Of a DNA stretch of 58,301 nucleotides, positions 1 through 9,466 are shown in pieces; positions within the stretch are counted from its first letter, which is position 1, and the number at the start of each line of letters is the position of its first letter. The DNA comes from Paracoccaceae bacterium. Lineage in GTDB: Bacteria; Pseudomonadota; Alphaproteobacteria; Rhodobacterales; Rhodobacteraceae. The translations under genes were made by a program, and so were the position numbers. The notes beneath the pieces were generated by a model. The model was not told the origin of the DNA. It searched no databases and saw only the letters and a list, made by a program, of their open reading frames with translations. The stretch spans positions 1 through 58,301 of the forward strand of contig NVUX02000070.1 of the NCBI GenBank assembly GCA_002402045.2, read 5' to 3'.

Positions 1-1
1 C

Positions 2-169
2 AAGAAGGTCATGGCCGAGTTGATGGCACTCGCGAAAGAAAACTTGCCGGAATCGGCGTTTTTAAGCCTGCTGGCGGATGTCCCCGCAAACAAACTTTAT
101 GCTCAGTTCGGCTTTGAAGAGACCGCGCCTGAGTCATTGGGGATGTTCTGCCGCATTAGAAGCGATTGA
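2..169 (+). CDS. GNAT family N-acetyltransferase, C-terminal fragment
   Basis: This is the 3' end of a gene that begins before the window; 55 codons and a TGA stop are visible. The readable tail contains NKLYAQFGFEETAPESLGMF, which resembles the last part of the GNAT fold: a helix followed by a Y-x-x-x-GF strand and a short terminal strand carrying GM. GNAT enzymes move an acyl group from acyl-CoA to an amine; the substrate cannot be told from this piece. The next gene starts 35 bases after the stop on the same strand. The assignment rests on a short terminal motif only. Confidence 0.6.
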   Translation, partial: KKVMAELMALAKENLPESAFLSLLADVPANKLYAQFGFEETAPESLGMFCRIRSD

Positions 170-204
170 ACTCAATATCCCGCAACTGGCCAAGAGGACA
201 CCAC

Positions 205-894
205 ATGCTGAAGAAAATACTGATCTTGATGCTGGCTCTTTGGGGCCCGCCTGTGCTCGCAAACCCGGAAAACGATGCGGCTTGGTTCATGACACACTTC
301 GTTGATCAACGCTACTTGGATGGCGTATACAGCCACGGCCAATGGCACAGCACCCGGGCCCACCGCGAAGCGCTACTTGAGCGGGGTGTCATCATCGTAG
401 ATGATGAGCGCTTCGCGGAGATGTTATCGGAAACGGCGATAGAAGAGACTGTTCAGCGCCTAAAATCCCGTATCGCAACGGTAATTATCGAAAGCTACGG
501 GCCCAAGCATCTAAGTGAGATTGCAGATTTTTTCCGGACGCCACTCGGGGGGGAAATGCTGTTGATCGCAGAGGATAATGACCTTTTTGAAGATTTGCGC
601 TATGCATCGTCACTGAACGGTGCCATTCACAAATGGAAACACTATTTGTCGCCAATAGAACGTATTCGCTACATGACTTTCACGAATAGCCCAGCAGGCC
701 AAGTCTTTGTAAATCAGACTTGGGCAGTGCGTACTTCCATAAATGCAGAAATTCGAAAGAGATGGAATTGGCCTGATCTCCCGTTGAACCGACCCTATAT
801 TGTCGAAATCCTTAAAGCCGACGGAATTGCATTATTTCCTAATCCGATTATGCGCCGATCGCTGATCAGAGAATTGAGCGCCACGAACCCGTAG
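205..894 (+). CDS. DUF2059-like exported protein
   Basis: The 229-residue product begins with a clear signal peptide (MLKKILILMLALWGPPVLA), so it should be secreted to the periplasm. The chosen ATG has a GAGGA ribosome site six bases upstream; an in-frame ATG 39 bases earlier lacks one and would bury the signal peptide. Around residues 100-125 there is IADFFRTPLGGEMLL, close to the FYxSPxGxxxL motif of DUF2059 proteins, whose biochemical role is unknown. The rest is mostly helical with no catalytic motif that I recognise. It lies between the GNAT fragment and tRNA-Thr, with nothing to suggest a partner. The DUF2059 link is a motif-level guess. Confidence 0.6.
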   Translation: MLKKILILMLALWGPPVLANPENDAAWFMTHFVDQRYLDGVYSHGQWHSTRAHREALLERGVIIVDDERFAEMLSETAIEETVQRLKSRIATVIIESYGPKHLSEIADFFRTPLGGEMLLIAEDNDLFEDLRYASSLNGAIHKWKHYLSPIERIRYMTFTNSPAGQVFVNQTWAVRTSINAEIRKRWNWPDLPLNRPYIVEILKADGIALFPNPIMRRSLIRELSATNP

Positions 895-971
895 CCGCTC
901 CAAAGCAGAATTTGGCCGCATTGCGAAAAATTGCAATTCCGGCTCAAGCTGCATGCCAACTAAATTATGAA

Positions 972-1046
<75 letters not shown>

Positions 1047-1128
1047 ACTGCGCGTCTTCTAGCCAAAAACAGCCACGGTTCACAAGCGGTTTTTTGCCTT
1101 AGAGTGAAAAAACGTGGGCGCTTGGCTT

Positions 1129-1956
1129 TTAACGGCGAATCGCAACCAGAACACCGACGACAATAAGCGGTGCGGCCATCAGGAAAGATTGTGTGAGTGG
1201 CTCGGAGAGCAACAGCATCCCACCTGCCAGGGCTATGATAGGTACCGAAAGCTGCAATACGGCCGCCATTGAGCTGCTAATTTGCGGCAAAACCGTATAC
1301 CAAAGCGCATAGCCAAGGCCCGACGCAATGGCACCGGACGCGACAGCCAGGCCCACGCCCGATGGGCTAATACCAACACCGTCAGGAAACACCAGCAAAA
1401 GCGCCGCGGCCAGCGGTGTGGCCAGTAAAAACGTGCTGGCGCTGGCCGCAAGCGGGCGCTTAACCGCCCTGCCTCGCAGTGAATACACGCCCCAGCCAAC
1501 CGCAGCCACCGCCATAAGCGCCGCGCCAAACACGTCAGGCCGCCCTGAATTTGGGCCAAACAGCAGCGCCAACCCCAGCATCGCCAGCCCCGCGCCCAGC
1601 CACCGCGCACGGGGCATCTTTTCCCCCGCCATAAGCGCCCCCGCAAACATAGTCACCTGCACACCGCCAAACAAAATAAGCGCGCCCGTGCCGGTATCAA
1701 GCCACAGGTAGGCATAGGAAAACCCAACAACGTAAACCAGCAACGCCGCGCCAGACACCACGCTGCCCGCAGGAAACAGCGCCCGCCGCTCACGCGTTAT
1801 CAGAGTTAACGCAAGCAGGATCACCGCACCTGAGGCCAGCCGAACCGCGCCAAAAGCCGCTGGGCCAATGGCTTCTGACGCCAGTGCACTGCGCACCAAA
1901 ACCGAGTTGGCGGCAAAGGCGATAAGCGTAAACAAGGTGAGTAAAATAAGTCGCAT
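1129..1956 (-). CDS. EamA/DMT family transporter
   Basis: The 275-residue protein is almost wholly hydrophobic, with about ten predicted membrane helices in two halves, the pattern of the drug/metabolite transporter (EamA) family. The first half holds SVLVRSAL and AVRLASGAVIL. The second half has WGVYSLRGR and LGYALWYTVLPQISSSMAAVLQ, typical of the EamA repeat, and ends with LLLSEPLTQSF, the usual glutamate-containing helix. Such proteins export small metabolites across the inner membrane; the substrate is not predictable. I take the ATG at the MRLILL start, which begins with a membrane helix; an in-frame start 39 bases upstream would add a non-hydrophobic leader. Confidence 0.85.
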   Translation of the reverse strand: MRLILLTLFTLIAFAANSVLVRSALASEAIGPAAFGAVRLASGAVILLALTLITRERRALFPAGSVVSGAALLVYVVGFSYAYLWLDTGTGALILFGGVQVTMFAGALMAGEKMPRARWLGAGLAMLGLALLFGPNSGRPDVFGAALMAVAAVGWGVYSLRGRAVKRPLAASASTFLLATPLAAALLLVFPDGVGISPSGVGLAVASGAIASGLGYALWYTVLPQISSSMAAVLQLSVPIIALAGGMLLLSEPLTQSFLMAAPLIVVGVLVAIRR

Positions 1957-2048
1957 AACGCAATGAAGCCGATTTCCCACCCGATTGCACGTCATCTTAT
2001 CGCGAGGACGCGCTGGACCATCACGACAAGTTTGCTATAGAAGCAGGT

Positions 2049-2192
2049 ATGAGCGAGCAATCAGATAAAAAAACGACCAAGCCACAAACGGCAAAAGAGG
2101 CCAAAGACGCCCGTATGAAGGCGGCGCTGAGGGCTAACTTGCAGCGCCGCAAAGGGCAGGCGCGCGCACGAAAAGTGCAGGAAAAGGACTAG
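2049..2192 (+). CDS. small basic protein upstream of murA
   Basis: A 47-residue, strongly charged reading frame (start [10 protein letters not shown], end ARKVQEKD) closes five bases before the murA start. It is rich in Lys, Arg, Ala and Gln, has no hydrophobic stretch, and is probably a helical cytoplasmic or nucleic-acid-associated peptide. The start follows an AGCAGG sequence. A short gene of this kind in front of murA fits my recollection of Rhodobacterales genomes, but I know no function. Tight spacing to murA implies cotranscription. Confidence 0.6.
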   Translation: MSEQSDKKTTKPQTAKEAKDARMKAALRANLQRRKGQARARKVQEKD

Positions 2193-2197
2193 CAGGC

Positions 2198-3460
2198 ATG
2201 GATAAAATAATCGTCAAGGGCGGCAACCCGCTGCATGGCAGCATTGAAATTGCGGGCGCAAAAAACGCTTGTCTTACCCTGATGCCTGCCGCGCTTTTGT
2301 GTTCAGAGCCGCTGACGCTCACCAACGCGCCGCGGCTTTCAGATATCGCCACCATGACCGAGCTGCTCGAATCACTCGGCTGCGAGGTGGCCTCCTTGCA
2401 AGAGGGCCGCGTGCTGGTGCTGGGGACCGAGAAGATCACCAATCACACCGCACATTATGACATTGTGCGCAAAATGCGGGCGTCTATTCTGGTGCTCGGC
2501 CCGATGCTGGCCCGCGATGGCGAGGCCATTTGCTCTCTGCCCGGTGGCTGCGCCATTGGCGCACGGCCGGTAGATATCCACCTAAGCGGGTTGGAAGCGC
2601 TGGGGGCCGAGCTGGACCTGCGCGATGGCTATGTGCATGCCAAGGCCCCCAATGGGCTAATTGGCGCCGAATACACCCTGCCATTTGCCAGCGTTGGCGC
2701 TACCGAAAACCTGCTGATGGCTGCGACATTGGCCAAGGGCACCACGGTGCTGCACAATGTAGCTCGCGAGCCGGAAATCGTTGATTTGGCTGTGTGTTTG
2801 CGCGCGATGGGGGCCAATATTGAAGGCGAAGGCTCCGAGACCCTGACCATTCATGGCGTTAAAAAGCTGCACGGCGCCACGCACCGTGTGGTGACGGACC
2901 GCATCGAGCTTGGCACCTACATGATAGCGCCGGTTATTGCTGGTGGCGAGGTGGAGCTTATCGGCGGCCGCCGTGACCTTCTGGAATCGTTTTGCGAGAA
3001 GCTGGAAGCAGCAGGGGCCACGATAACAGAAACCGCAAACGGGCTGAGCGTAAAGCGTGACGGGCCGATTAAACCGGTTGATATTGTAACGCAAGTTCAC
3101 CCCGGCTTCCCGACTGACCTGCAAGCACAAATGATGGCGCTGCTTTGTTTTGCCGAGGGTACCTCGGTACTGGAAGAAAAGATCTTTGAAAACCGCTTTA
3201 TGCATGCGCCCGAGCTTATCCGCATGGGGGCCGATATTGAGGTGCATGGGGGCCACGCCACTGTGAACGGCGTTAACAAAATGCGCGGTGCACCCGTAAT
3301 GGCCACCGATCTACGCGCCTCTGTTTCGCTTATTTTGGCTGGCATGGCCGCCGAGGGTGAAACGATAGTGAGCCGTGTTTATCACCTTGATCGCGGCTAT
3401 GAACATTTGGTGCGCAAGCTCAGCGCCTGTGGAGCCGATATTCGGCGGGAGAAAGAATAA
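2198..3460 (+). CDS. murA: UDP-N-acetylglucosamine 1-carboxyvinyltransferase MurA
   Basis: MurA transfers enolpyruvate from PEP to UDP-GlcNAc, the first committed step of peptidoglycan synthesis in the cytoplasm. The 420-residue length is normal. The N terminus [20 protein letters not shown] contains the Lys-Asn substrate region (GAKNACL), and the protein has the inside-out alpha/beta barrel repeats of the EPSP synthase fold, ending in [10 protein letters not shown]. The active-site loop reads [16 protein letters not shown], so the cysteine attacked by fosfomycin is present (GGCAIGARP). The gene is followed by a DUF2948 gene whose ATG overlaps its stop by one base (TAATG), indicating translational coupling. 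Confidence 0.97.
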   Translation: MDKIIVKGGNPLHGSIEIAGAKNACLTLMPAALLCSEPLTLTNAPRLSDIATMTELLESLGCEVASLQEGRVLVLGTEKITNHTAHYDIVRKMRASILVLGPMLARDGEAICSLPGGCAIGARPVDIHLSGLEALGAELDLRDGYVHAKAPNGLIGAEYTLPFASVGATENLLMAATLAKGTTVLHNVAREPEIVDLAVCLRAMGANIEGEGSETLTIHGVKKLHGATHRVVTDRIELGTYMIAPVIAGGEVELIGGRRDLLESFCEKLEAAGATITETANGLSVKRDGPIKPVDIVTQVHPGFPTDLQAQMMALLCFAEGTSVLEEKIFENRFMHAPELIRMGADIEVHGGHATVNGVNKMRGAPVMATDLRASVSLILAGMAAEGETIVSRVYHLDRGYEHLVRKLSACGADIRREKE

Positions 3461-3945
3461 TGGTTGATGCAAGTTTTGCCGATGGCGCCGAAAAACCCGT
3501 AAGGCTACAGGCCGAAAACACTGAAGATCTTGCCGTAATTTCGGCGCTCATTCAGGATGCCGTTGGGCAAAATGGAGAGACAAGCTGGCAACCACGAAAG
3601 CATCGGTTTTCTTTACTTATCAACCGGTTCCGCTGGGAAGATAAGGAAGCAGCTGAAGCGCAAGGGCGGCCCTTTGAGCGGGTGCAATCTACCCTCGTGA
3701 TAGAGGGCGCGCTCAAGGTTGGTGGTGAGGGTCTGGACCCTGCCAATAAAGAGCAAATTTTCGCCCTACTGGCGCTGGAATTCACCCCGTCAGAGGATGG
3801 GGCTGGCATGCTAACCCTGATCCTTCAGGGTGACGGCGCTATCCGCCTTGAGGTCGAATGCATTGACGTGACCCTCACAGATGTGTCTCGGCCATATGTT
3901 GCCCGCGCCAAGAGCTTGCCACACCATCCGGTGACTGACAGCTAA
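3460..3945 (+). CDS. DUF2948 family protein
   Basis: The 161-residue cytoplasmic protein matches the DUF2948 family as I recall it from alphaproteobacteria: an early DLAVISALIQDAV helix, the hallmark RFSLLINRFRWED, a middle strand pair (LVIEGALKV, ALLALEFTP) and a C-terminal IRLEVECIDVTLTDVS. The function is unknown. It sits between murA and hisD, the position expected for Rhodobacterales. It overlaps murA by one base and ends 61 bases before hisD. No catalytic residues can be proposed. Confidence 0.88.
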   Translation: MVDASFADGAEKPVRLQAENTEDLAVISALIQDAVGQNGETSWQPRKHRFSLLINRFRWEDKEAAEAQGRPFERVQSTLVIEGALKVGGEGLDPANKEQIFALLALEFTPSEDGAGMLTLILQGDGAIRLEVECIDVTLTDVSRPYVARAKSLPHHPVTDS

Positions 3946-4006
3946 GCCACACTTGCGAAAGGCGCACGCGCACGGTATGGGTTTTACAACCGATCCGGAG
4001 TGTCTG

Positions 4007-5311
4007 ATGCCTGCTTTTCTATCCACCGCCGATGCCAGTTTTGAAGCCGATTTTAGCGCCTTTCTGGGCACCAAGCGGGAATCTGACAGCGATGTGCTGG
4101 AGACGGTAAACGGGATTATTGCCGATGTGCGCGCGCGGGGCGATGCCGCGGTCATTGACCTGACGACCAAGTTTGACAGGTTAACGTTGACGCCAGAAAC
4201 GCTGGCCTTTTCCAAGGCCGAGATGGATGCTGAAATCGCCAAGGTACCAGCCGTTGAGCGCGAAGCTCTAGAGCTGGCTGCCGCGCGGATCAAAGCCTAC
4301 CACGAAAAACAACTGCCGTCAGATGCCCGCTGGACCGACGACACCGGCGCGAGCCTCGGCTGGCGCTGGTCTGCGGTTTCAAGCGCGGGGCTTTATGTGC
4401 CGGGCGGGCTGGCGTCTTATCCCTCAAGCGTGCTGATGAACGCCATTCCGGCGACGGTCGCGGGGGTGCAAAACCTCGTGATTTGTGCGCCTACGCCTGA
4501 TGGCAAAGTGAACCCGCTGGTACTTTTAGCGGCAAGGCTTTCGGGCGTTGAAACGGTTTATCGCATCGGCGGCGCGCAGGCGATTGCGGCCATGGCTTAC
4601 GGCACCGAAACCATCGCGCCGGTTGATAAAATCACCGGCCCCGGCAATGCCTATGTGGCCGTGGCCAAGCGGCAGGTTTTTGGGCAGGTGGGCATTGATA
4701 TGATCGCAGGGCCAAGCGAGATCTTGGTGATTGCCGATAAAGACAATAACCCTGATTGGCTGGCGCTGGACTTGCTCAGCCAAGCCGAGCATGACGAGAG
4801 CGCGCAGTCGATCCTGATTACGGATGATGCCGCATTTGGCACGGCCGTGGCGCAAGCCGTTGAAAAGCGGCTCGAAACGCTGGCGCGCCGCAAGATTGCG
4901 GGCAAAAGCTGGGCCGACTATGGCGCGGTGATCGTGGTCGAAAACATGACGGAGGCCGCAACGCTGAGCAACCGCATTGCCCCCGAGCACCTGGAAATAT
5001 GCGTGGCCGATGCCGAAGCTATGGCCGATAAATGCATCCACGCTGGCGCCATTTTCATTGGCGCCTATACCCCCGAAGCGATAGGCGATTACGTTGGCGG
5101 CCCAAACCACGTTCTGCCCACGGGCCGCACCGCGCGGTTTAGCTCCGGCCTGAATGTACTTGATTTTATGAAGAAAACCACGATTTCAAGGATGACCCCC
5201 GAAAGCCTACGCGCCATTGGCCCGGCAGCAGCCACACTGGCAGCCTCTGAAAGCCTTGAGGCGCATGGATTATCTGTGTTGGCACGGCTGGAGGCGTTGA
5301 ATGATGAGTGA
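4007..5311 (+). CDS. hisD: histidinol dehydrogenase HisD
   Basis: HisD oxidises L-histidinol to L-histidine in two NAD-dependent steps at a zinc site, the end of histidine synthesis. The 434-residue product is the standard length when started at the ATG preceded by GGAG at 3997-4000; an earlier in-frame ATG adds an unlikely 18-residue leader. Family landmarks are GLYVPGG, YRIGGAQAIAAMAYGT, DKITGPGNAYVAVAKR, DMIAGPSEIL, and the metal and catalytic segments QAEHDE and NRIAPEHLE. The C terminus has the GLNVLDFMKK segment. The last eleven bases overlap the next gene. No other his gene is nearby, as usual in alphaproteobacteria where hisD is detached. Confidence 0.97.
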   Translation: MPAFLSTADASFEADFSAFLGTKRESDSDVLETVNGIIADVRARGDAAVIDLTTKFDRLTLTPETLAFSKAEMDAEIAKVPAVEREALELAAARIKAYHEKQLPSDARWTDDTGASLGWRWSAVSSAGLYVPGGLASYPSSVLMNAIPATVAGVQNLVICAPTPDGKVNPLVLLAARLSGVETVYRIGGAQAIAAMAYGTETIAPVDKITGPGNAYVAVAKRQVFGQVGIDMIAGPSEILVIADKDNNPDWLALDLLSQAEHDESAQSILITDDAAFGTAVAQAVEKRLETLARRKIAGKSWADYGAVIVVENMTEAATLSNRIAPEHLEICVADAEAMADKCIHAGAIFIGAYTPEAIGDYVGGPNHVLPTGRTARFSSGLNVLDFMKKTTISRMTPESLRAIGPAAATLAASESLEAHGLSVLARLEALNDE

Positions 5312-5786
5312 AAACAAGCTGATAGAGATTATATTGGATGAAACCGGCCTGCCCGCCCCCACGCCAGAAATTGAGCAGGAACGTCGCGTGGCGATTTATG
5401 ACCTGCTGGAGGAAAACAGCTTTGCACCCATCGCGCGCGATGGGGCCGCGCCCATTGGGCCGTTCAGGCTAAACCTGTCCATCATCGAGCGGCGGCTAGT
5501 TTTTGAAATACTTAATTATTCCAAAGAGAAGCTGGGCGTGTTTCACCTATCTCTTTCACCATTCCGGCAAGTCATCAAAGATTATTTCCAGATTTGCGAA
5601 AGCTACTTTGATGCCGTAAAGCGCCTGCCGCCCGCGCAGATTGAGGCCATTGATATGGGCCGCAGGGGCATTCATGATGAAGGCTCACGAGTGCTTTTGG
5701 AGCGGCTTGAGGGCAAGGTTGAGATTGACCATAAAACCGCGCGGCGCCTGTTTACGCTCATTTGCGTTCTGCATTTTAAAGGATAG
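5301..5786 (+). CDS. UPF0262 family protein
   Basis: The 161-residue product fits UPF0262, a conserved alphaproteobacterial family of unknown function. Recognisable segments are IEQERRVAIYDLLEENSF, the central GPFRLNLSIIERRLVFEI and the DYFQICESYFDAVK helix, with a basic C terminus ending in LFTLICVLHFKG. It starts inside the hisD 3' end, after GGAGG at 5290-5294. Two adjacent ATGs (5301 and 5304) are possible; I list the first. Linkage hisD-UPF0262-phosphatase is a Rhodobacterales gene order. The function cannot be deduced. Confidence 0.88.
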   Translation: MMSENKLIEIILDETGLPAPTPEIEQERRVAIYDLLEENSFAPIARDGAAPIGPFRLNLSIIERRLVFEILNYSKEKLGVFHLSLSPFRQVIKDYFQICESYFDAVKRLPPAQIEAIDMGRRGIHDEGSRVLLERLEGKVEIDHKTARRLFTLICVLHFKG

Positions 5787-5789
5787 CGT

Positions 5790-6251
5790 ATGGTGTCCCG
5801 CCCCTCTTCCGTGCTGTTTGCGTGTGACCATAATGCGGTACGCTCGCCCATGGCCGAGGGGATGATGAAGCGGGATTATGGCACCTCCATTTTTGTGCAA
5901 AGCGCCGGTGTGCGGCACGACATTGAGGTGGACGGATTTTCGGTAGCGGTATGTGAAGAGGTGGGCGTAACGCTGGGCAAGCATCGCGCGCGCTCATTCG
6001 CTGAAATGGAAGAATGGGGTGACCAGATTGACGGCTATGACCTGATCGTGGCGCTCTCCCCTGCCGCCCAACGGGCCGCGCTGGAATACACGCGCTACTA
6101 TGCGCTTGAGGTCGAATATTGGCCAATAATGGACCCCACAGACCTTGGCCGCACCCGCGCTGAAAAGCTGGTATCCTATCGCCAAGCCCGCGACCAGATT
6201 GCTGCCAAAATCCGCGCCCGCTTCGGCCCACCCTTGGAGGCGGACGAATGA
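5790..6251 (+). CDS. low-molecular-weight phosphotyrosine phosphatase-like protein
   Basis: The 153-residue protein carries the P-loop of low-molecular-weight phosphatases and ArsC-type arsenate reductases: LFACDHNAVRSPMAEG, that is C-x5-R-S near residue 12, followed by the AEG helix. The C-terminal acid expected in this fold can be placed at WPIMDPTD (Asp of DPTD). The substrate, phosphotyrosine or arsenate, cannot be decided. It lacks the extra cysteine pair of typical thioredoxin-coupled ArsC. It starts three bases after the UPF0262 stop and overlaps the next gene by four bases (ATGA), so it is in the murA-hisD operon. Confidence 0.87.
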   Translation: MVSRPSSVLFACDHNAVRSPMAEGMMKRDYGTSIFVQSAGVRHDIEVDGFSVAVCEEVGVTLGKHRARSFAEMEEWGDQIDGYDLIVALSPAAQRAALEYTRYYALEVEYWPIMDPTDLGRTRAEKLVSYRQARDQIAAKIRARFGPPLEADE

Positions 6252-7519
6252 CATCGGAGGCCTTTGACTACTACATTCCGGTGCGCAAATCGGAGATTGT
6301 TTCCGCCATTCTGCACCACGAATCGCTGAGCGCCGCTGACAGGCCAGAGCTGGCAAGCGTTATCCGCTGGCTGGCATTGCTGTTTCACATGGAATTTTTT
6401 GCCACGTCGGAACACATAAAAGAGCTGTATGTGGGGTTGAACCCTGACCAGAAGGGCACGCATCCGTTAGAAACCAGCCACGCCCAGCGGCAGGTGTTTT
6501 TGGAAGAGCTCGACAAGGTCCTGATCGCCGCGAACTTTCGGCCACTGACCAATGAGGAAGTGGAGGACGCCGACAGTAAGGAGGGGCGGCTGCGCTCTGA
6601 GATCAAGGTGAAAACGGACGTGTTTTCACGGGTGCATTTTTATGCCCGCGGGCTGCGCGATGTGGAAACCGAGGTGGATAAATGGTTTGGATTGCGGAGC
6701 CGCAAAGTGATGATCCCCACCTTTGACCACGTTGTTTTTGCAATGATCCCGGGGCTGAACGCCAGCAAGAAAGACGTAAAACGCGCGGGGCTGCGGCAAG
6801 GCGCGGCCTATTTGCAGCTGTTTCGCAGCATCCCGCTCGCCGACCTTAAGGCGCTTTACCCCAATGCGCGGGCGCAGGTGAGCTGGATGCGCAAGGCCAT
6901 GATAGCCGCTTCAACGGTCATTACCGGCGTGCCGCTGCTGATGAAAATCATCCCCGCACTCTCGGTATTGCTCTTGGTTTTGGCGGCTTATCTGGGGATT
7001 TCCGGAAAAGTTGAGGAAGACAGCCTGAAAAAGGCAATTGCCTCTGGTACGATTCTCGCCGCCTTTATTGGCCTCGGGCTGCGGCAATGGGTGAGCTATG
7101 ACCGCCACTCGCTCCGGCAGCATAAGCTGCTGTCTGACCATGCCCACTCCAACAAGCTTAACACCAATGCGGGGTGCTTTGACTACCTGATCGCCGCCTC
7201 AGAAGATGCCGAGGTGAAGGAGGCCTTCATGGCCTATGCTCTGCTCAAATTCCACGACGAACCGATGGAAATGGATGCGCTGGACAAGCTTGTTGAGGGC
7301 TGGTTTCAGGAGCGATTTGGCATTGCCATTGATTTCGAAATCGATGACGCGATTGCCAAGCTGGAACGGTTGAGCCTGATTGTGCGAGATGGAGATACTT
7401 TTCGCGCCGTGCCCTTTGCAAAGGCTGTTGAAAGTTGCGTCGATAACTGGCGGCTACTCTCAGACAACATTGCCAGAGGTGGTATCGAAGAAGATACGTT
7501 GGAATTTTTCAAGGCGTAG
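6248..7519 (+). CDS. DUF3754 (TMEM143-like) membrane protein
   Basis: The 423-residue protein matches the DUF3754 family as I know it: an N-terminal YIPVRKSEIV, a LLFHMEFFATSEHIKELY segment, an ANFRPLTNEEVEDA segment, and FDHVVFAMIPG leading to a short basic region LRQGAAYLQLFRSIPLADLKALYP. Two close membrane helices follow at about residues 225-265 (VPLLMKIIPALSVLLLVLAA; ASGTILAAFIGLGL), and a soluble C-terminal domain follows with HDEPMEMDALDKLVE. The family includes human TMEM143 of mitochondria; its role is unknown. It begins with an ATGA overlap with the phosphatase gene and ends the operon. Confidence 0.72.
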   Translation: MTSEAFDYYIPVRKSEIVSAILHHESLSAADRPELASVIRWLALLFHMEFFATSEHIKELYVGLNPDQKGTHPLETSHAQRQVFLEELDKVLIAANFRPLTNEEVEDADSKEGRLRSEIKVKTDVFSRVHFYARGLRDVETEVDKWFGLRSRKVMIPTFDHVVFAMIPGLNASKKDVKRAGLRQGAAYLQLFRSIPLADLKALYPNARAQVSWMRKAMIAASTVITGVPLLMKIIPALSVLLLVLAAYLGISGKVEEDSLKKAIASGTILAAFIGLGLRQWVSYDRHSLRQHKLLSDHAHSNKLNTNAGCFDYLIAASEDAEVKEAFMAYALLKFHDEPMEMDALDKLVEGWFQERFGIAIDFEIDDAIAKLERLSLIVRDGDTFRAVPFAKAVESCVDNWRLLSDNIARGGIEEDTLEFFKA

Positions 7520-7650
7520 CTAGACCATATTTTGGCATTTTCACTCCAAATCAGCATTCCATGCGGCTTAGGGCTTGAAATTCATGCAAAATAGCCTCAT
7601 CTATGCGTCGCGAGGGGCTATCCCTCGATTGCAACCAGATTGGAGACCAC

Positions 7651-7869
7651 ATGGCCAAGGAAGAACTTCTCGAATTTCCAGGCGTCGTGACCGAGCTTTT
7701 GCCCAATGCGACTTTCCGCGTGGAGCTAGAGAACGGCCATGAAATTATTGCCCACACCGCAGGTAAAATGCGCAAAAACCGCATTCGCGTGCTGGCGGGC
7801 GATAAAGTGCAGGTAGAAATGAGCCCCTACGATTTATCCAAGGGCCGGATCAACTACCGTTTTAAATAA
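7651..7869 (+). CDS. infA: translation initiation factor IF-1
   Basis: IF-1 binds the ribosomal A site during initiation. The 72-residue protein, [20 protein letters not shown] onwards, is a single OB fold of normal length, with the conserved [20 protein letters not shown] and the terminal [11 protein letters not shown] chose the ATG at MAKEE because it gives the canonical N terminus and has GGAGACC upstream; an in-frame ATG 48 bases earlier adds an unconserved leader. It heads an operon with maf, an RNase E/G gene and yacG; the maf ATG touches its stop codon. Confidence 0.97.
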   Translation: MAKEELLEFPGVVTELLPNATFRVELENGHEIIAHTAGKMRKNRIRVLAGDKVQVEMSPYDLSKGRINYRFK

Positions 7870-8438
7870 TGAAACTTATTCTGGCCTCTGCCAGCCCGCG
7901 CCGGCTTGAATTGCTGGCGCAAATCGGGGTTGTGCCTGATGCGGTAATCCCGGCCAACATTAACGAAACCCCGCTTAAGGCGGAGCTTCCGCGTGTATAT
8001 GCGGGGCGTTTGGCGCGTGAAAAAGCAGCAGCCGTTGAGGCTGACGGCTTGGTTTTGGCGGCAGATACCGTGGTGGCCGTAGGGCGGCGGATACTCGAAA
8101 AACCAGCTGACGCCACGGAGGCCGAGCGATTTTTGCGCCTGCTTTCAGGGCGGCGGCATCGTGTTATTACCGGCGTGGCCTTGCGCTGTGGCGATAAAAT
8201 CACCTCTAAGCAAGTCGAAACCGCCGTTCGGTTTAAACACATGTCAGATACCGAAATTGCAACCTATATCGCCTCGAATGAGTGGCAGGGCAAGGCTGGC
8301 GGCTATGGCATTCAAGGCCTCGCCAGCGCCTTCATCCCGTGGATAAACGGCTCTTACAGCAATGTAGTTGGCCTACCGCTTGCCGAGGTTTCCAACATGC
8401 TGCTAAGCGCAGGCTACAAACTATGGAGCACCCCATGA
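7869..8438 (+). CDS. maf: Maf family nucleotide pyrophosphatase
   Basis: Maf proteins hydrolyse nucleoside triphosphates, including non-canonical ones, to the monophosphate and pyrophosphate, acting as house-cleaning enzymes. The 189-residue product has the signature [14 protein letters not shown] at the N terminus, the ADTVVAV metal-site aspartate near residue 68, the [17 protein letters not shown] strand, and the C-terminal [27 protein letters not shown] (split here from a longer conserved run). The ATG overlaps the last base of infA (TAATG). Whether it prefers dTTP/UTP or m7GTP is not certain. Confidence 0.95.
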   Translation: MKLILASASPRRLELLAQIGVVPDAVIPANINETPLKAELPRVYAGRLAREKAAAVEADGLVLAADTVVAVGRRILEKPADATEAERFLRLLSGRRHRVITGVALRCGDKITSKQVETAVRFKHMSDTEIATYIASNEWQGKAGGYGIQGLASAFIPWINGSYSNVVGLPLAEVSNMLLSAGYKLWSTP

Positions 8439-9466
8439 AGGGCAGACAGATATTGCTTGACCAAATCAAAGGCCGCGCAGCTGCGGCGTTGATGGTCGAC
8501 GGCCGGCTAGAAGATTTTGTGCTGGATGCAGACACAGAGGCCCCAAAACCCGGCGCGATTTACCGCGCGGTGGCCGATAGACAGCTCAAGGGCATGCACG
8601 GGGTTATGCTGAAGCTTGGCAACGGCCAGACCGGATTTTTGAAAGAGGCCCGCGGGATTAAACCCGGTGAGCCGCTCACGGTGCAAATCAGCACCTTTGC
8701 CGAGGGCAGCAAGGCCCCGCCCGTAAGCACGCGCCTGCTGTTCAAAAGCCGTTATGTGATCGTTACGCCAGAAGCGCCGGGCATTAATGTGGCGCGCTCA
8801 ATTCACGATGAAGAAGAGCGCGTGCGGCTGCTTGAGCTGGCGCATGATGCTTTTGAAGGTGTGGCCCACGGCCTGATTCTGCGCTCAGCTTGCGCGGGCG
8901 CAGATACCGATGATATCTTGGCAGATATCGACCGGATGCTTACCATTTGCAGCGATGTGCTGGCGGATGGCAGCCGCGAGCCGCAGCTTTTGCTGGAGGC
9001 CCCGAGTGCGGGCGAAGTGGCATGGGCCGAGTGGACAACCCCCGCGCCTGACGAAATAGTCGACACCGAGGGCTGCTTTGAAAGCCATGACATTTGGCAG
9101 TATATCGAGGCCCTTAACTCACCCCGTGTACAGCTGGAAGGCGACGCTTATATGTATGTTGAGCCCACCCGCGCCCTTGTCGCGGTTGATATAAACACCG
9201 GCGCTGATTTCAGCCCTGCCGCTGGGCTGAAGGCCAATATCTCCGCCAGCCGCGCCCTGCCTCGCGCCCTGCGCCTGCGGGGGCTCGGCGGCCAGATCAC
9301 TGTCGATTTTGCGCCTTTGGCAAAGAAAGACCGTCGGCAGATCGAGCAAGTCATCAAGGCGGCCTTTAAGAAGGACAACGTGGATACGATAATTCTAGGC
9401 TGGACTCCGCTGGGCCACCTAGAGCTGCAACGCAAACGCGCCCGCCTGCCGCTCGTGCTGCCATGA
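8435..9466 (+). CDS. compact ribonuclease E/G family protein
   Basis: The 343-residue protein covers the catalytic part of RNase E/G enzymes, which cut single-stranded RNA endonucleolytically. Near residue 65-90 there is a shortened S1-like segment ([17 protein letters not shown]). The magnesium-binding region is recognisable as [18 protein letters not shown] around residue 245, followed by [14 protein letters not shown]. The Zn-link cysteines and the long C-terminal scaffold of RNase E are absent, so it is much shorter than RNase E and shorter than RNase G. It starts with an ATGA overlap with maf and overlaps yacG the same way. Short forms at this locus are familiar from Rhodobacterales; a separate full RNase E is expected elsewhere. 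Confidence 0.9.
   Translation: MKGRQILLDQIKGRAAAALMVDGRLEDFVLDADTEAPKPGAIYRAVADRQLKGMHGVMLKLGNGQTGFLKEARGIKPGEPLTVQISTFAEGSKAPPVSTRLLFKSRYVIVTPEAPGINVARSIHDEEERVRLLELAHDAFEGVAHGLILRSACAGADTDDILADIDRMLTICSDVLADGSREPQLLLEAPSAGEVAWAEWTTPAPDEIVDTEGCFESHDIWQYIEALNSPRVQLEGDAYMYVEPTRALVAVDINTGADFSPAAGLKANISASRALPRALRLRGLGGQITVDFAPLAKKDRRQIEQVIKAAFKKDNVDTIILGWTPLGHLELQRKRARLPLVLP

Noticed and set aside
2657-3256. 199-residue antisense frame inside murA
   Set aside because: A shadow of murA; no independent evidence.
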